Origin: Candidatus Defluviilinea gracilis
GTDB taxonomy: Bacteria > Chloroflexota > Anaerolineae > Anaerolineales > Villigracilaceae
Length of the DNA stretch: 64,000 bases
Assembly: GCA_016716235.1 (NCBI GenBank)
Contig: JADJWS010000001.1
Location: 992,001-1,056,000, forward strand
Direction of reading: 5' to 3'
Shown: one piece after another, positions 24,812 through 33,808 of the stretch
How positions within the stretch are numbered: the stretch's first letter is position 1
Layout: the number at the start of each line of letters is the position of its first letter
Made by a program: the position numbers and the translations under genes
Notes under the pieces: generated by a model
The model's input: the letters and a program-made list of their open reading frames with translations, nothing else
Databases searched by the model: none
What the model was told of the DNA's origin: nothing

Positions 24812-25684
24812 ATGAAGATTTCGCATATGCCTGCGCCCACCATCAAAATCCTTGAAACTCCCGAAGAAATGACCGCCGTCGAAGAACTGCAACGCCAGGT
24901 ATGGCATGGCAGTGAAACCGACGTGGTGCCCGCGCATGTCTTCATCGCCGCAGTTCACAACGGCGGCATCGTGACAGGCGCGTACATCGATGAGCAACTC
25001 ATTGGCTTTGTCTTTGGATTTCCCGGTATCGAAAAAACGCCGGATGGCCCGCGCCCCAAACATTGCTCGCACATGTTGGGCATCCATCCCGATCACCGCG
25101 ATGGCGGCATTGGCTTCGCGCTTAAACGCGCCCAATGGCAGATCGTCCGCCACCAGGGGCTCGACCACATCACCTGGACGTACGACCCGCTTCTCAGCCG
25201 CAACGCCCGCCTCAACATCGCCAAACTCGGCGCGGTCTGCAATACCTATCGCCGCGCGGAATACGGCGACATGCGCGACGGGTTGAACGCCGGGCTTCCC
25301 TCCGACCGTTTTCAGGTGGATTGGTGGATCAACACCCGCCGCGTCGAACGGAGGTTGGGCAAGCGCGTCCGCCAACCGTTGACCCTCGACCATTTTGCGC
25401 AGGCGGAACTGCAACCCCTCTATGCGCCTCTCGCCTCGACGGGGGACCTGCCTCGCCCACCCGAACATTTCTCGCCCCTTGAAGGAAAGCTCGTTCTCGC
25501 CGAAATCCCATCCGATTTCAACGCGCTCAAAGAAAAAGATTTCGCCCTCGCCCGCGATTGGCGATTTTTCACGCGCGAAGTCTTCGAGACCGCATTCAGC
25601 GCCGGCTACATCGTCACCGACTTTGTGTTCGATCACGGCAGAAGCTTTTACGTCCTCTCGAACGGAGAAACCACATTGCAATAG
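24812..25684 (+). CDS. GNAT family N-acetyltransferase (COG3375-like)
   Basis: 290 aa. The acetyl-CoA region is at about 60-110 (GFVFGFPGI ... HCSHMLGIHPDHRDGGIGFALKRAQWQI, with the pyrophosphate loop R/Q-x-x-G-x-G/A altered to RDGGIG). Then come HITWTYDPLLSRNARLNIAKLGAVC and YRRAEYGDM, typical of the 'predicted GNAT superfamily' COG3375 group. The substrate is unknown. Start ATG 24812 is preferred over the GTG just before it. Tail AGYIVTDFVFDHGRSFYVL. Confidence 0.85.
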   Translation: MKISHMPAPTIKILETPEEMTAVEELQRQVWHGSETDVVPAHVFIAAVHNGGIVTGAYIDEQLIGFVFGFPGIEKTPDGPRPKHCSHMLGIHPDHRDGGIGFALKRAQWQIVRHQGLDHITWTYDPLLSRNARLNIAKLGAVCNTYRRAEYGDMRDGLNAGLPSDRFQVDWWINTRRVERRLGKRVRQPLTLDHFAQAELQPLYAPLASTGDLPRPPEHFSPLEGKLVLAEIPSDFNALKEKDFALARDWRFFTREVFETAFSAGYIVTDFVFDHGRSFYVLSNGETTLQ

Positions 25685-25775
25685 ACCTCTTGCGAAAGTC
25701 ATTTTCGCCACACACCTGCCCTGGCGGACGGCGCCAGGAGAGACCACAGGGAAAAAGAGCGCCTCTCAAAGGTCT
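25683..25775 (+). repeat. Dispersed repeat with AGACCTCTTGCGAAAG end, copy 1
   Basis: Begins AGACCTCTTGCGAAAGTCAT and ends CTCTCAAAGGTCT, an imperfect inverted repeat. A second copy starts at 51101 (AGATCTCTTGCGAAAGTCAT) and ends CTCAAGGGTCT at about 51166. The interiors differ. Confidence 0.65.
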
Positions 25776-25829
25776 CAGTCTAAGCTAGCGATACTTATGC
25801 AAGAGATCAAATAAAAACAAATCGTTCCT

Positions 25830-25894
25830 GACGCAATTGCGCCGCGTCAAGACAAGCGGCGCGATTTGCCAGACCAATCGAACCGTCGCCCTAA
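25830..25894 (+). repeat. Dispersed 75-bp repeat, copy 2
   Basis: Same motif order as the repeat at 22483-22557: GACGCAATTGCGCCGCGTC hairpin, GCGGCGCGAT, CAATCGAACCGTCGCCC. Confidence 0.7.
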
Positions 25895-25932
25895 AACAGT
25901 AACCATTGCGAGGGGAAATACGTCATAACTGC

Positions 25933-26742
25933 ATGACCAATGCGCGAAACGATATCCTCAATTGGTGGGCGGTAGAGGCGATGATCGCCTCGTATAACCA
26001 TGTCTATCAGGTGGTGTATGGCACGCGCTACGAAGAGGCGGGTCCCATCGGCGTATCCCTGTACAACGACGCGCCGATCGCCTCCTTCCATTATGAATTC
26101 CTTGCCCTGAGCGCGGATATTCACAAGGTGACCGATGCCGTTCGGGCGTATCCGATCCCCGAGGGGAAAAAGCACATCGTAAATATTTTTCATACAAGCC
26201 CCAGCGATCTCAGCCTGAAAGAACATTTTTCAACGCTGGGGTACGAGTTCGCGCGCGCCGCCCCCATTGTGGGCTACGACCTGCCCTTGCAGGTAAGCAC
26301 CATCCCGCTCAACATCCACAAAGCAATATCCATACAACAGACCGAAGCCGCCAATAATAGCCTGACGACTGAGGGAGAACGCATTCACGTGCAAACCCTG
26401 CGCGATACGCGCATCCACAACTTCTTTATCAAGGAAGGCGGGTTGGCAGTGGGATGGGTGCAACTCGTAACGAAATATCGCGGCGTGGGCTACATCAACC
26501 AACTGTACGTATTGGAGGAATATCGCCAGCGCAGGCTTGCCACCGCGCTTGTCCATGCCGCCCATTCGGAGGCGATCAGGTTGGGCGTGAAGAAAATGGT
26601 CGCCATCCCGTCGGATATGTCGTTGCACCTCTTCCGCCGCATGGGGTATCGGCCGTTGTTGTTTTTCTCCGTGTTCCGCCCGAAGCCGTTCAGAAAAACA
26701 TGGCTGTACGATCAGCCGGGCGTATCCCACCCTCCACCGTAA
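25933..26742 (+). CDS. GNAT family N-acetyltransferase
   Basis: 269 aa from the ATG at 25933 (a TTG at 25906 would lengthen it; GAGGGGA lies about 15 nt before the ATG). The C-terminal GNAT fold is clear: LAVGWVQLVTKYRGVGYINQLYVLEEYRQRRLATALVHAAHSEA, then MSLHLFRRMGYRPLLFFSVF. The N-terminal half (WWAVEAMIASYNHVYQVVYGTRYEEAGPIG) may be a second, degenerate GNAT-like domain. Substrate unknown. Confidence 0.8.
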   Translation: MTNARNDILNWWAVEAMIASYNHVYQVVYGTRYEEAGPIGVSLYNDAPIASFHYEFLALSADIHKVTDAVRAYPIPEGKKHIVNIFHTSPSDLSLKEHFSTLGYEFARAAPIVGYDLPLQVSTIPLNIHKAISIQQTEAANNSLTTEGERIHVQTLRDTRIHNFFIKEGGLAVGWVQLVTKYRGVGYINQLYVLEEYRQRRLATALVHAAHSEAIRLGVKKMVAIPSDMSLHLFRRMGYRPLLFFSVFRPKPFRKTWLYDQPGVSHPPP

Positions 26743-26778
26743 TCAAAGACGCCGCGCATTCGCGCGGCGTCTTTGATT
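26741..26778 (+). terminator. Perfect hairpin terminator overlapping the GNAT stop codon
   Basis: AATCAAAGACGCCGCGC and its exact complement are separated by 4 nt. The stem begins inside the TAA stop codon. It works in either orientation and separates the plus-strand GNAT from the convergent membrane-protein gene. Confidence 0.8.
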
Positions 26779-26835
26779 GTTGGATGTTCTTCAATTGTAG
26801 GAGAAGAGTTGAAGAAGGAAAAACTTTGGGAGAGT

Positions 26836-27555
26836 TTACCTCCGGTAGGAAGGATTTTCATTGCCTCCCGCTTGCGCCGTCATACCAATGGGGTGATAGG
26901 TAGGCTCGTTATAGAGCGGTTGCGAGTAGTTCGCAGGGGCGGGTTTGGGCGCGGAACGCGGGAAGGTTGAATTGGAAGCCCGAGCAGGCTCACTGGAGGG
27001 ACGGTACGCGGGTCGGTTATTGAAACTCTGGCGGGCAGAGGGGTTGTCATCTAGCGAGAAGAGTCGTTCGCCGGCAATCGAGAAGGTGTTGATCAACAGC
27101 ACGCGGATCATGAGCACCATCCCTGCCACGAGCGCCGGCACTACTTTTGTCATTGTTGCCTGCCCAAGCAGAGCGCCGCCTTGGGCATTGTGCTGGAGAA
27201 TGGCAAGCGACACTCCCCACCAGGTGAGCGTTGCATTGAACGCCGCGGCGAGTAACCAGGCGCCAAGCAAATACCAGACTTCGGCGGGTTCGTCTCGACC
27301 CTTTTCGGGGGTGAAGATGCGGGCAATGCCGGCAAAGTCGATGCCGCAGAAAGCGAGCGCCAGGATGGTCGCCCATTTGAACGGACCAAACGCCAGATCG
27401 CCCAGGATATCGCGCAGGGCGAACGCCGTGCTGGAGAAGTTGAAGATTTCAAACCCCAGCAGGGCGCTGAGGATGATCCCCCCAAAGATCAACCCGCGCT
27501 TGTGGGCGGCATTCTGAATGAGGGGAAGTAGTTTGAAAGACAAAGAACGGTTCAT
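26836..27555 (-). CDS. Hypothetical membrane protein
   Basis: 239 aa from the ATG at 27555, chosen because CAGGAG lies upstream. Four or five hydrophobic segments fall in the first 165 residues (LIFGGIILSALLGFEIF, FKWATILALAFCGIDFAGI, WLLAAAFNATLTWWGVSLAIL, VVPALVAGMVLMIRVLLI). A hydrophilic Pro/Ser/Asn-rich tail follows (ARQSFNNRPAYRPSSEP), probably cytoplasmic and disordered. No family recognised. Confidence 0.7.
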   Translation of the reverse strand: MNRSLSFKLLPLIQNAAHKRGLIFGGIILSALLGFEIFNFSSTAFALRDILGDLAFGPFKWATILALAFCGIDFAGIARIFTPEKGRDEPAEVWYLLGAWLLAAAFNATLTWWGVSLAILQHNAQGGALLGQATMTKVVPALVAGMVLMIRVLLINTFSIAGERLFSLDDNPSARQSFNNRPAYRPSSEPARASNSTFPRSAPKPAPANYSQPLYNEPTYHPIGMTAQAGGNENPSYRR

Positions 27556-27683
27556 GGGAGTCTCCTGTGGGTTTAACCACAACACAAAGGGGGAACGATC
27601 AACGCCCACAGTTTAGAACACTTGTTCTATTTTGTCAAGGTTTGATTATTTGAAAATATTCATCATCACCGCCCCACCAGGAA

Positions 27684-28970
27684 TCACATCGTCTTCGCGC
27701 GTTCCGCCATTTGCGTTCGCAGGTGACTCGTGTCTTTCTCAATGGTGAACAAGGCGCCAAGATAGAACAGGAAACAGATCACCCATGCGGTGACGCAGAT
27801 GATCATGATGGAAAACGTTTTGTCTCCGGTGGCGAGGATCAACACGCCGGTGAGCGCTGGCGCGGTGACCGCTCCGCTGTTCTCGATGAAGTATTCGATG
27901 GCTTGCGCCGTCGAGCGGACTTCGGGGACCGTCACGTCGTAGACGGTGGCGACCACGTTCGGGGACGAAAGAGGCATAAAAATGGCAGTCAGGCACATGA
28001 GGAGAAAGAAGCGGTTCGGTTGATCCAGCGGCGTGGTCATGGCAAAGTAGAGGAAGATCGCGCCGAGCAAAACTCCCGCGCTGGAGACAAGGATACGTCC
28101 CTTTTTTGTTCGTTGGAAAAAGAAATCACCGAGAAACCCGCCGACGATATACCCCGCCGCGAGAATCAAAATGACGGGCGCCATCGTGGCAATGATCCTG
28201 TTGGAATCGTAGCCGCGCTCGGTTTCAAGATATCCGAAGAAAAAGAAGATGATCACCTGAATCGGAAACACGCCCGCGAAGCCTTGTAAAAAGATGAACC
28301 ACATCGTGCGCTTTTGGAAGATCTGCTTCGCCTCTGCCCATGAAAAACGGAAGGTTGCCATTTCGGGAACATTCTCGAATTCGGGTTCGGCTTTGCCGCG
28401 CGGCATTTCCTTCACGCCAAAGTAAATGAAGAGGGCGATCACAATTCCCAAACCACCCGTGATGTAAAAGACCGAGCGCCAGCCGCCGATGAGCGGCGCG
28501 ACCATTTGTCCGAGGATCAAGCCCATCAAAAACCCAAGGGGTTGCGCCACTTGCAAAATCCCATACACTTTACTGCGCAAGTTCGGACCGAAATAATCGG
28601 CGATGAGCGTGTAAATGCCGGGGTACGATGAATCGTCAATGCCTGTGGAAGCGCGCGTAATTAAAAATCCCGTGTACGTGCGGACGACCGCGTTCAGCCA
28701 GGTCGTCGCGCCCCAAATGAACGACGCCAACGCGAGCAGTTTGGAACGCGCGTAACGGTCGTATAAATAGCCCCACAGCGGATACAACACCGTCGCCACC
28801 GCCAACGCGCCCGAATTCACCAAGCCCCATTGGAAATCATTGATGCCGAACGTTTCGCTGATCTGCACTTGCAGAGAGCCGATCATCAACTTGTCAGTCT
28901 GATGCAATAGCATAAAAAAGAAAAAGATCCCGACGACGAACCAGCGGTAGTTGGGGTTCTTTGGCGACAA
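27684..28970 (-). CDS. Major facilitator superfamily transporter
   Basis: 428 aa, 12 predicted membrane segments. The loop 2-3 motif GYLYDRYARSKLLALASFIWG corresponds to the MFS signature G-x3-D-x-x-R-K/R. The N-terminus FVVGIFFFFMLLHQTDKLMIGSLQVQIS and the segment TASTGIDDSSYPGIYTLIADYFG-like (RASTGIDDSSYPGIY) resemble anion:cation symporter/hexuronate-type MFS carriers, but the substrate cannot be read from sequence. TTG start with GAGGTG 6 nt upstream. Confidence 0.88.
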   Translation of the reverse strand: MSPKNPNYRWFVVGIFFFFMLLHQTDKLMIGSLQVQISETFGINDFQWGLVNSGALAVATVLYPLWGYLYDRYARSKLLALASFIWGATTWLNAVVRTYTGFLITRASTGIDDSSYPGIYTLIADYFGPNLRSKVYGILQVAQPLGFLMGLILGQMVAPLIGGWRSVFYITGGLGIVIALFIYFGVKEMPRGKAEPEFENVPEMATFRFSWAEAKQIFQKRTMWFIFLQGFAGVFPIQVIIFFFFGYLETERGYDSNRIIATMAPVILILAAGYIVGGFLGDFFFQRTKKGRILVSSAGVLLGAIFLYFAMTTPLDQPNRFFLLMCLTAIFMPLSSPNVVATVYDVTVPEVRSTAQAIEYFIENSGAVTAPALTGVLILATGDKTFSIMIICVTAWVICFLFYLGALFTIEKDTSHLRTQMAERAKTM

Positions 28971-28983
28971 GGTTCACCTCTCT

Positions 28984-29030
28984 CAATTTACGATTTCAGA
29001 TTTACGATTTACGATTGGCGATTTTAGATT
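28984..29030 (+). repeat. Heptamer repeats (ACGATTT type) between sbcD and MFS genes
   Basis: Units TTTACGA, TTCAGAT, TTTACGA, TTTACGA and TTGGCGA follow one another. The same units form the array after guaA (7638-7710). Confidence 0.75.
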
Positions 29031-30238
29031 TGATCTTCCGAGATAATTTCCTGCGCGAGTTTTTTTAATTCGTCCGCGTCGTTCACCTTCGCCGAATCTA
29101 AATATTGCCCAAGCAGTTCGAGCGGGCTCATACTGCTGACCACCTGCCCCTCAGGGATACGAACACGCGCCTCGATCTTCGGTTTCTTCACGAGATGGAA
29201 CTCGAACGCATCCGCCGCAAATTTTCGCAACGCCGCTTCGTCGATCAACGCATCCCATTCGCGCGGATATTCGACGATCAACTTGACAATTGCCTCGGAC
29301 ATATCTCTCGGCAACTGGGATTTCAATACCTCGGTCACGTTCTCATCGGACGTGAGGCTGGTTCGCCTTTCGATAAAGCGGCGCGTCCCTTCGATCTTTT
29401 TCCACTCCACGTTCGTCTTTCCCCGCTCCACCTCGGCGATGATGTAAAACTTATCGTCCTTCGCCTCGCCGAAATCAATCCGCTCGATAGAGCCTGGATA
29501 AACGACGGGCGGATGATTCCCTTCGTTCACATCCTGCGGTTTGTGGATGTGTCCCATCGCGACATAATCGAGGCGCGGGTCTTTCACCAACGAAGTTGGC
29601 AGAACCAAATCGCTTCCCAACATTACCATACGTTCCATGCCAAACGTCGCGCCTTCGACGGAGGCATGGGCGGTGAGAATGAGAGGCAGTGTCTTGTCTG
29701 CTTCTTTTATGTATTCTTCGATGAGATCAGAAATTCTAGATTCGAGGCTGGAAAAAATCTCACTCGTGTCCGCCGCGCTCATTTCGAGATTCGCCATCAA
29801 GCCTGAGCGTGTGACCCACGGCATGGCAATGACTTGCGCAGGCACATCCCACAGATCGCTGGGCGACAAAAACTGCGGCTTGTCCAACACTTTGATGAAC
29901 GGCACGTGCAACGTGTCGAACTCTTGAATCGCGTGCGCGCGTCCAATGGCTGGAGAAAGATCGTGATTGCCAACCAGAAGCAAGGTCGGGATTTTCGCTT
30001 GCGAGAGTCGCACGATGCGCTTGCCCCACTCGCGTTGAAATGTCGGCGCGGGAGAACGGTCTTTGTAGGCGTCTCCCGCGAAGATGACCAAGTCCACCCG
30101 TTGAGAGATCGCCGCGTCCACGATGGTATCCAGCGACTTGAGGAAATCCAGCACACGGAAGGGCAATCCCGTTTCGGGGTCATGGCGTCCGTAGTTAGCC
30201 ATGTCAATATGCGCGTCGGCGAAGTGGAGGAGTTTCAT
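29024..30238 (-). CDS. sbcD: SbcD/Mre11-type DNA repair exonuclease subunit
   Basis: 404 aa. The five phosphoesterase motifs are present: FADAHID, FAGDAYKDR, LLVGNHDLS, LTAHASVEG and AMGHIHKPQ. A capping domain follows (about 290-380: MSPLELLGQYLDSAKVND near the end). Family role: with SbcC/Rad50, opens hairpins and processes DNA ends, which is relevant to a genome so rich in palindromes. The ATPase partner sbcC is not adjacent: the upstream gene is a C39 peptidase and the downstream one is an MFS carrier. The C-terminus ends LKKLAQEIISEDQI. Confidence 0.9.
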   Translation of the reverse strand: MKLLHFADAHIDMANYGRHDPETGLPFRVLDFLKSLDTIVDAAISQRVDLVIFAGDAYKDRSPAPTFQREWGKRIVRLSQAKIPTLLLVGNHDLSPAIGRAHAIQEFDTLHVPFIKVLDKPQFLSPSDLWDVPAQVIAMPWVTRSGLMANLEMSAADTSEIFSSLESRISDLIEEYIKEADKTLPLILTAHASVEGATFGMERMVMLGSDLVLPTSLVKDPRLDYVAMGHIHKPQDVNEGNHPPVVYPGSIERIDFGEAKDDKFYIIAEVERGKTNVEWKKIEGTRRFIERRTSLTSDENVTEVLKSQLPRDMSEAIVKLIVEYPREWDALIDEAALRKFAADAFEFHLVKKPKIEARVRIPEGQVVSSMSPLELLGQYLDSAKVNDADELKKLAQEIISEDQI

Positions 30239-30249
30239 TTCATGTTTAC

Positions 30250-30390
30250 TCTGGTGGTTGAGTAGGGTTGAGCGTTCGTTGCGAAGCCCGTATCGAAACC
30301 ACCGATAACCTTCAAACAGTATGTTTCATGCTGGCTGGTGGTTTCGATACGTCCCGCGACGAGCATCGCGGGACAACTCAACCACCGAGG
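30250..30390. repeat. Palindromic repeat with GGTGGTTGAGT ends (two opposed units)
   Basis: The outer ends CTGGTGGTTGAGT and ACTCAACCACCGAG are inverted, and the inner ends TATCGAAACCACC and GGTGGTTTCGATA are also inverted. The region is therefore two head-to-head units of about 50 bp with GGTGGTT termini. It lies between the sbcD start and the C39 gene stop. Confidence 0.75.
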
Positions 30391-30397
30391 TAACTTC

Positions 30398-31738
30398 TTA
30401 TGGCTGAACCCCTAAGTCCTGCAACGCCTGAATCGCCGGACCCCACTTGGGATGCAGTCTCAGCGCTTCGCGATAATCGGCGATGGCACCGGGCGTGTCG
30501 CCGATCATATACTTGGCTCGCCCGCGCCAATAGATGCTTTCTTCCAATGTCGGCTTGGAAATGGTGTCGATCAATGTGACGTTGGCAAGATCGATCACAT
30601 CTTGGTATCGCCCGGTATAGAAATACGCCTTGTAGGGACCCGTTTGATACCACATCATGCGGTACGGACGCTGTTTGTCGTCTTTGCCTAATTCGTTGTA
30701 AATTGCAAACGCCTGATCGAAAGCCGCCGCCGCGTCGGCATACTCGAACAATTCCACATGGCTCGTCCCTTTGGCGAACCACGCGAAGTATTGGTCAATG
30801 CCTTCGGAATCGGCAATGCGCTCTTCGGCAATTTCCCGGGCGCGGTTCGATGCCCAGGTATCATCGGCATACGGACCCAACACTTGTAACAATTCGGCTT
30901 CGCGTTCAGGCGCATACACCACGATAAAAATATTATCGAACGACAGCCATGCTTCGCTTGACGTGAACTCTTCATAAGAGATTCGAAAGTTGGGACCGTC
31001 ATTCCACGTGTCTTGAACGGTCAACTCGCCTTTGGCGTCGTCATAGCCTGTGACGAATTGATAATGCCCAAGCCAGGCAATCTTGCCCGTGTAATCTTTT
31101 TCGTAATAGCCTTTTTCCGCGATGAACGGAAAACCCGCCGCGAGCAATCGCTTCGCCACATCAATATCGCCGCCGAGACGAGACAACGCGCGATATTCGG
31201 TCTCATCGTTGACGAAGCCCACCAACTCGTACGGCATCACGTTGACGTCACTGCGTCCCTGTTGGATAAAGTCGAGTTTGGGATCCTGAATCCCCGGCTT
31301 GATGACGCGGGCGATGTCGTCGCGGTTGCCGCCCCAGCCGACGAAGTCCAACGCCATCGTGAGATTGGCGGGACCGCAATAATTCCAGCGGTTGCGTTGG
31401 TCCACATATTTGAACCCGGTCAACGAAACGGAAGCAGGCAGAGGCGTGGAAGTGACCGTCGGCGTCAGCGTTGGACCCGGCTTGGGAGTCGAAGTCGCAT
31501 CGAGCGTTTGAGTCGCGACGCGGGTTTGCATCAACTCTGTGGCGGCGCTATCAACCGGCGATTGTTGCTGCGGTTGGAAGGTGGCTTCGTCGGGCGGGTT
31601 GATGAGGTATTTGATGCTGGAGACCCAACCGTCAATGCGCGGCATGGCGCGTGAATAGACGGGCGGGAGAAAAAAGATGATGATGCCGAGGGCGATCAGA
31701 ATCGGCGCGATCCACTTGCGGTTAAAACGTTTTTGCAT
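30398..31738 (-). CDS. C39-like cysteine peptidase with TPR repeats
   Basis: 446 aa from the ATG at 31738. N-terminal membrane anchor (WIAPILIALGIIIFFLPPVYS), Thr/Pro-rich linker, then a peptidase C39-like domain. The Cys is near residue 120 (RWNYCGPANLTMAL), His near 224 (WLGHYQFVTGYD) and Asp in LTVQDTWNDG. The C-terminal third is TPR (about 310-445: HVELFEYADAAAAFDQAFAIYNEL, YWRGRAKYMIGDTPGAIADYREALRLHPKW). It acts outside the cell, and its substrate is unknown. A TATAAT box lies 6 nt before the ATG. Confidence 0.87.
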   Translation of the reverse strand: MQKRFNRKWIAPILIALGIIIFFLPPVYSRAMPRIDGWVSSIKYLINPPDEATFQPQQQSPVDSAATELMQTRVATQTLDATSTPKPGPTLTPTVTSTPLPASVSLTGFKYVDQRNRWNYCGPANLTMALDFVGWGGNRDDIARVIKPGIQDPKLDFIQQGRSDVNVMPYELVGFVNDETEYRALSRLGGDIDVAKRLLAAGFPFIAEKGYYEKDYTGKIAWLGHYQFVTGYDDAKGELTVQDTWNDGPNFRISYEEFTSSEAWLSFDNIFIVVYAPEREAELLQVLGPYADDTWASNRAREIAEERIADSEGIDQYFAWFAKGTSHVELFEYADAAAAFDQAFAIYNELGKDDKQRPYRMMWYQTGPYKAYFYTGRYQDVIDLANVTLIDTISKPTLEESIYWRGRAKYMIGDTPGAIADYREALRLHPKWGPAIQALQDLGVQP

Positions 31739-31744
31739 GGGAAG

Positions 31745-31750
31745 ATTATA
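31745..31750 (-). promoter_or_regulatory. -10 box for leaderless C39 peptidase gene
   Basis: TATAAT on the minus strand, 6 nt before the ATG. It directly follows the dnaK terminator hairpin. Confidence 0.55.
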
Positions 31751-31758
31751 TAACAAAA

Positions 31759-31791
31759 AGACCCGTGAGGTTTTGTAAACCTCACGGGTCT
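31759..31791 (-). terminator. dnaK terminator hairpin
   Basis: AGACCCGTGAGGTTT / AAACCTCACGGGTCT stem followed on the minus strand by TTTTTG. It resembles the other AGACCT-type hairpins at 1758 and 38259. Confidence 0.75.
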
Positions 31792-31801
31792 AATTTCTTT
31801 A

Positions 31802-33688
31802 TTACTCTTTCACTTCACCGTCGATCACATCGCCATCGGTCGGCGGGACAGACGGTCCGCCCGCCGCTTCAGGTTGCGGCTGACCTTGGGCATAGAGTTG
31901 CTGGCTCAGCGCGTGGAAGGTTTGCTCCACTTTTTCAGAGGCTTGCTTGATGCGGTTGATGTCGTCGCTCTGCGCGGCAGATTTGAGTTCATCGATCTTG
32001 CCGTTTATATCCTGCGCGTCTGCGCCTGAGACTTTATCGCCGAGGTCGCGCAAAGCTTTTTCAGTTTGATACACGAGGTTGTCTGCCGTGTTCTTGGCAT
32101 CGATCAACTCGCGGCGTTTGCGGTCGTCCGCTTCGTGCGAGCGCGCTTCGTTCACCATGCGGTCAATGTCGCTCTTGTTCAAATTCGTCGAAGCGGTGAT
32201 CGTGACTTTCTGCTCTTTGCCGGTAGCTTTGTCTTTGGCGGTCACATTCAAGATGCCGTTCGCGTCGATGTCGAACGTCACTTCCACTTGCGGAATGCCG
32301 CGCGGCGCGGGCGGGATGCCGTCGAGTCGGAATCGCCCAAGCGACATATTATCGCCAGCCATCGGGCGTTCGCCTTGCAACACGTGGATGTCCACTGCGG
32401 TTTGATTATCTGCCGCCGTCGAATACGTTTCCGTTTTGCGGACAGGGATGGTTGTGTTGCGTTCGATCATCTTGGTCATCACACTGCCCATCGTTTCGAC
32501 GCCCAAGGAGAGCGGGGTCACGTCGAGCAGGAGGATATCCTTCACTTCACCGCCGAGCACGCCGCCTTGAATCGCCGCGCCGACTGCGACCACTTCATCG
32601 GGGTTCACGCCTTTGTTCGGCTCTTTGCCGTTCGTCAGTTTGCGGACCAGGTCATGCACCATCGGCATACGCGATGAGCCGCCGACGAGAACAACTTCAT
32701 TTAATTTGCCCGCGTCAATGCCGGCGTCTTTCAACGCGGCTTCGAACGGTTTGCGGCAACGGTTGAGCAAGTCTTCGGTCATCTGCTCGAATTTTGCGCG
32801 CGAAAGTTTCAACTGCAAGTGTTTCGGACCGGAAGCGTCTGCTGTGATGTACGGCAGATTAAGTTCTGTCTCCATCACCGTGGAAAGTTCGATCTTCGCT
32901 TTCTCCGCGGCTTCACGCAGACGTTGCAACGCGGGGCGGTCGTTGCGCAAGTCAATGCCTTGTTCGCGCTTGAATTCATCCGCCGCCCAGTTGACGATCT
33001 TTTGATCCCAGTCGTCGCCGCCGAGGTGAGTGTCGCCGTTCGTGGCTTTCACTTCGATCACGCCTTCGCCGACTTCCAGCACCGACACGTCGAATGTGCC
33101 GCCGCCGAGGTCGAAGACGAGAATCGTTTCATCTTTCTTTTTATCGAGTCCATACGCAAGCGCGGATGCAGTCGGTTCGTTGATGATACGCATCACTTCG
33201 AGACCGGCAATCTTGCCCGCGTCTTTCGTGGCTTGTCGTTGGCTGTCGTTGAAATACGCGGGGACAGTGATGACCGCCTGCGTGACGGGCGATCCCAAAT
33301 ACGCTTCGGCATCCGACTTCAACTTGCCCAGGATCATCGCCGAAATTTCCTGCGGGGAATATTCGCGGTTCGTGATCGGGATTTTCACGCGCACGTCGCC
33401 CGTCGGGCCTTTTACCACTTCATATGGGACCATCTTGCGTTCCGATTCAACTTCATCGAAGTGACGTCCGATGAAACGCTTGATGGAGTAGATCGTGTTT
33501 TCAGGGTTGATGACCGCCTGCCGCTTCGCCGTCTGACCGACGAGTCGCTCGGCGTTTTTATTAAATGCCACAACTGACGGCGCGAGCCGCCCGCCCTCGG
33601 CGGTTGAGATCACGGTTGGCGAGCCGCCTTCCATGACCGAAACGACAGAGTTGGTTGTGCCTAAGTCAATGCCAATGATTTTGCTCAT
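31802..33688 (-). CDS. dnaK: Chaperone DnaK (Hsp70)
   Basis: 628 aa from the ATG at 33688 with AAGGAG upstream. ATPase domain about 1-380: IGIDLGTTNSVVSVMEGG, VFDLGGGTFDVSVLEVG and VLVGGSSRMPMV. Substrate-binding domain from about 390: LLLDVTPLSLGVET and NTTIPVRKTETYSTAADNQTAVDIHVLQGER. Helical lid and a short Gly/Pro/Asp-rich tail. grpE, dnaJ and a CIRCE operator are not visible nearby, so it is a solitary copy and need not be the only dnaK of the genome. Confidence 0.97.
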   Translation of the reverse strand: MSKIIGIDLGTTNSVVSVMEGGSPTVISTAEGGRLAPSVVAFNKNAERLVGQTAKRQAVINPENTIYSIKRFIGRHFDEVESERKMVPYEVVKGPTGDVRVKIPITNREYSPQEISAMILGKLKSDAEAYLGSPVTQAVITVPAYFNDSQRQATKDAGKIAGLEVMRIINEPTASALAYGLDKKKDETILVFDLGGGTFDVSVLEVGEGVIEVKATNGDTHLGGDDWDQKIVNWAADEFKREQGIDLRNDRPALQRLREAAEKAKIELSTVMETELNLPYITADASGPKHLQLKLSRAKFEQMTEDLLNRCRKPFEAALKDAGIDAGKLNEVVLVGGSSRMPMVHDLVRKLTNGKEPNKGVNPDEVVAVGAAIQGGVLGGEVKDILLLDVTPLSLGVETMGSVMTKMIERNTTIPVRKTETYSTAADNQTAVDIHVLQGERPMAGDNMSLGRFRLDGIPPAPRGIPQVEVTFDIDANGILNVTAKDKATGKEQKVTITASTNLNKSDIDRMVNEARSHEADDRKRRELIDAKNTADNLVYQTEKALRDLGDKVSGADAQDINGKIDELKSAAQSDDINRIKQASEKVEQTFHALSQQLYAQGQPQPEAAGGPSVPPTDGDVIDGEVKE

Positions 33689-33808
33689 GTGTGTCTCCTT
33701 ACAAGGTCTGCGAGTGACAGTCCTCTTTGAATGAACTGTCGCCACTTAATTTCAATGTCCCCATCTTAATCGTCTTGCGCAAGAAAACTATTAACGCAAT
33801 GTAGAAAT

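Noticed and set aside
33689..33808. CIRCE operator before dnaK
   Set aside because: No TTAGCACTC-N9-GAGTGCTAA inverted repeat upstream of the start. The leader holds only AAGGAG and a GACAGTCC/GAACTGTC stretch.
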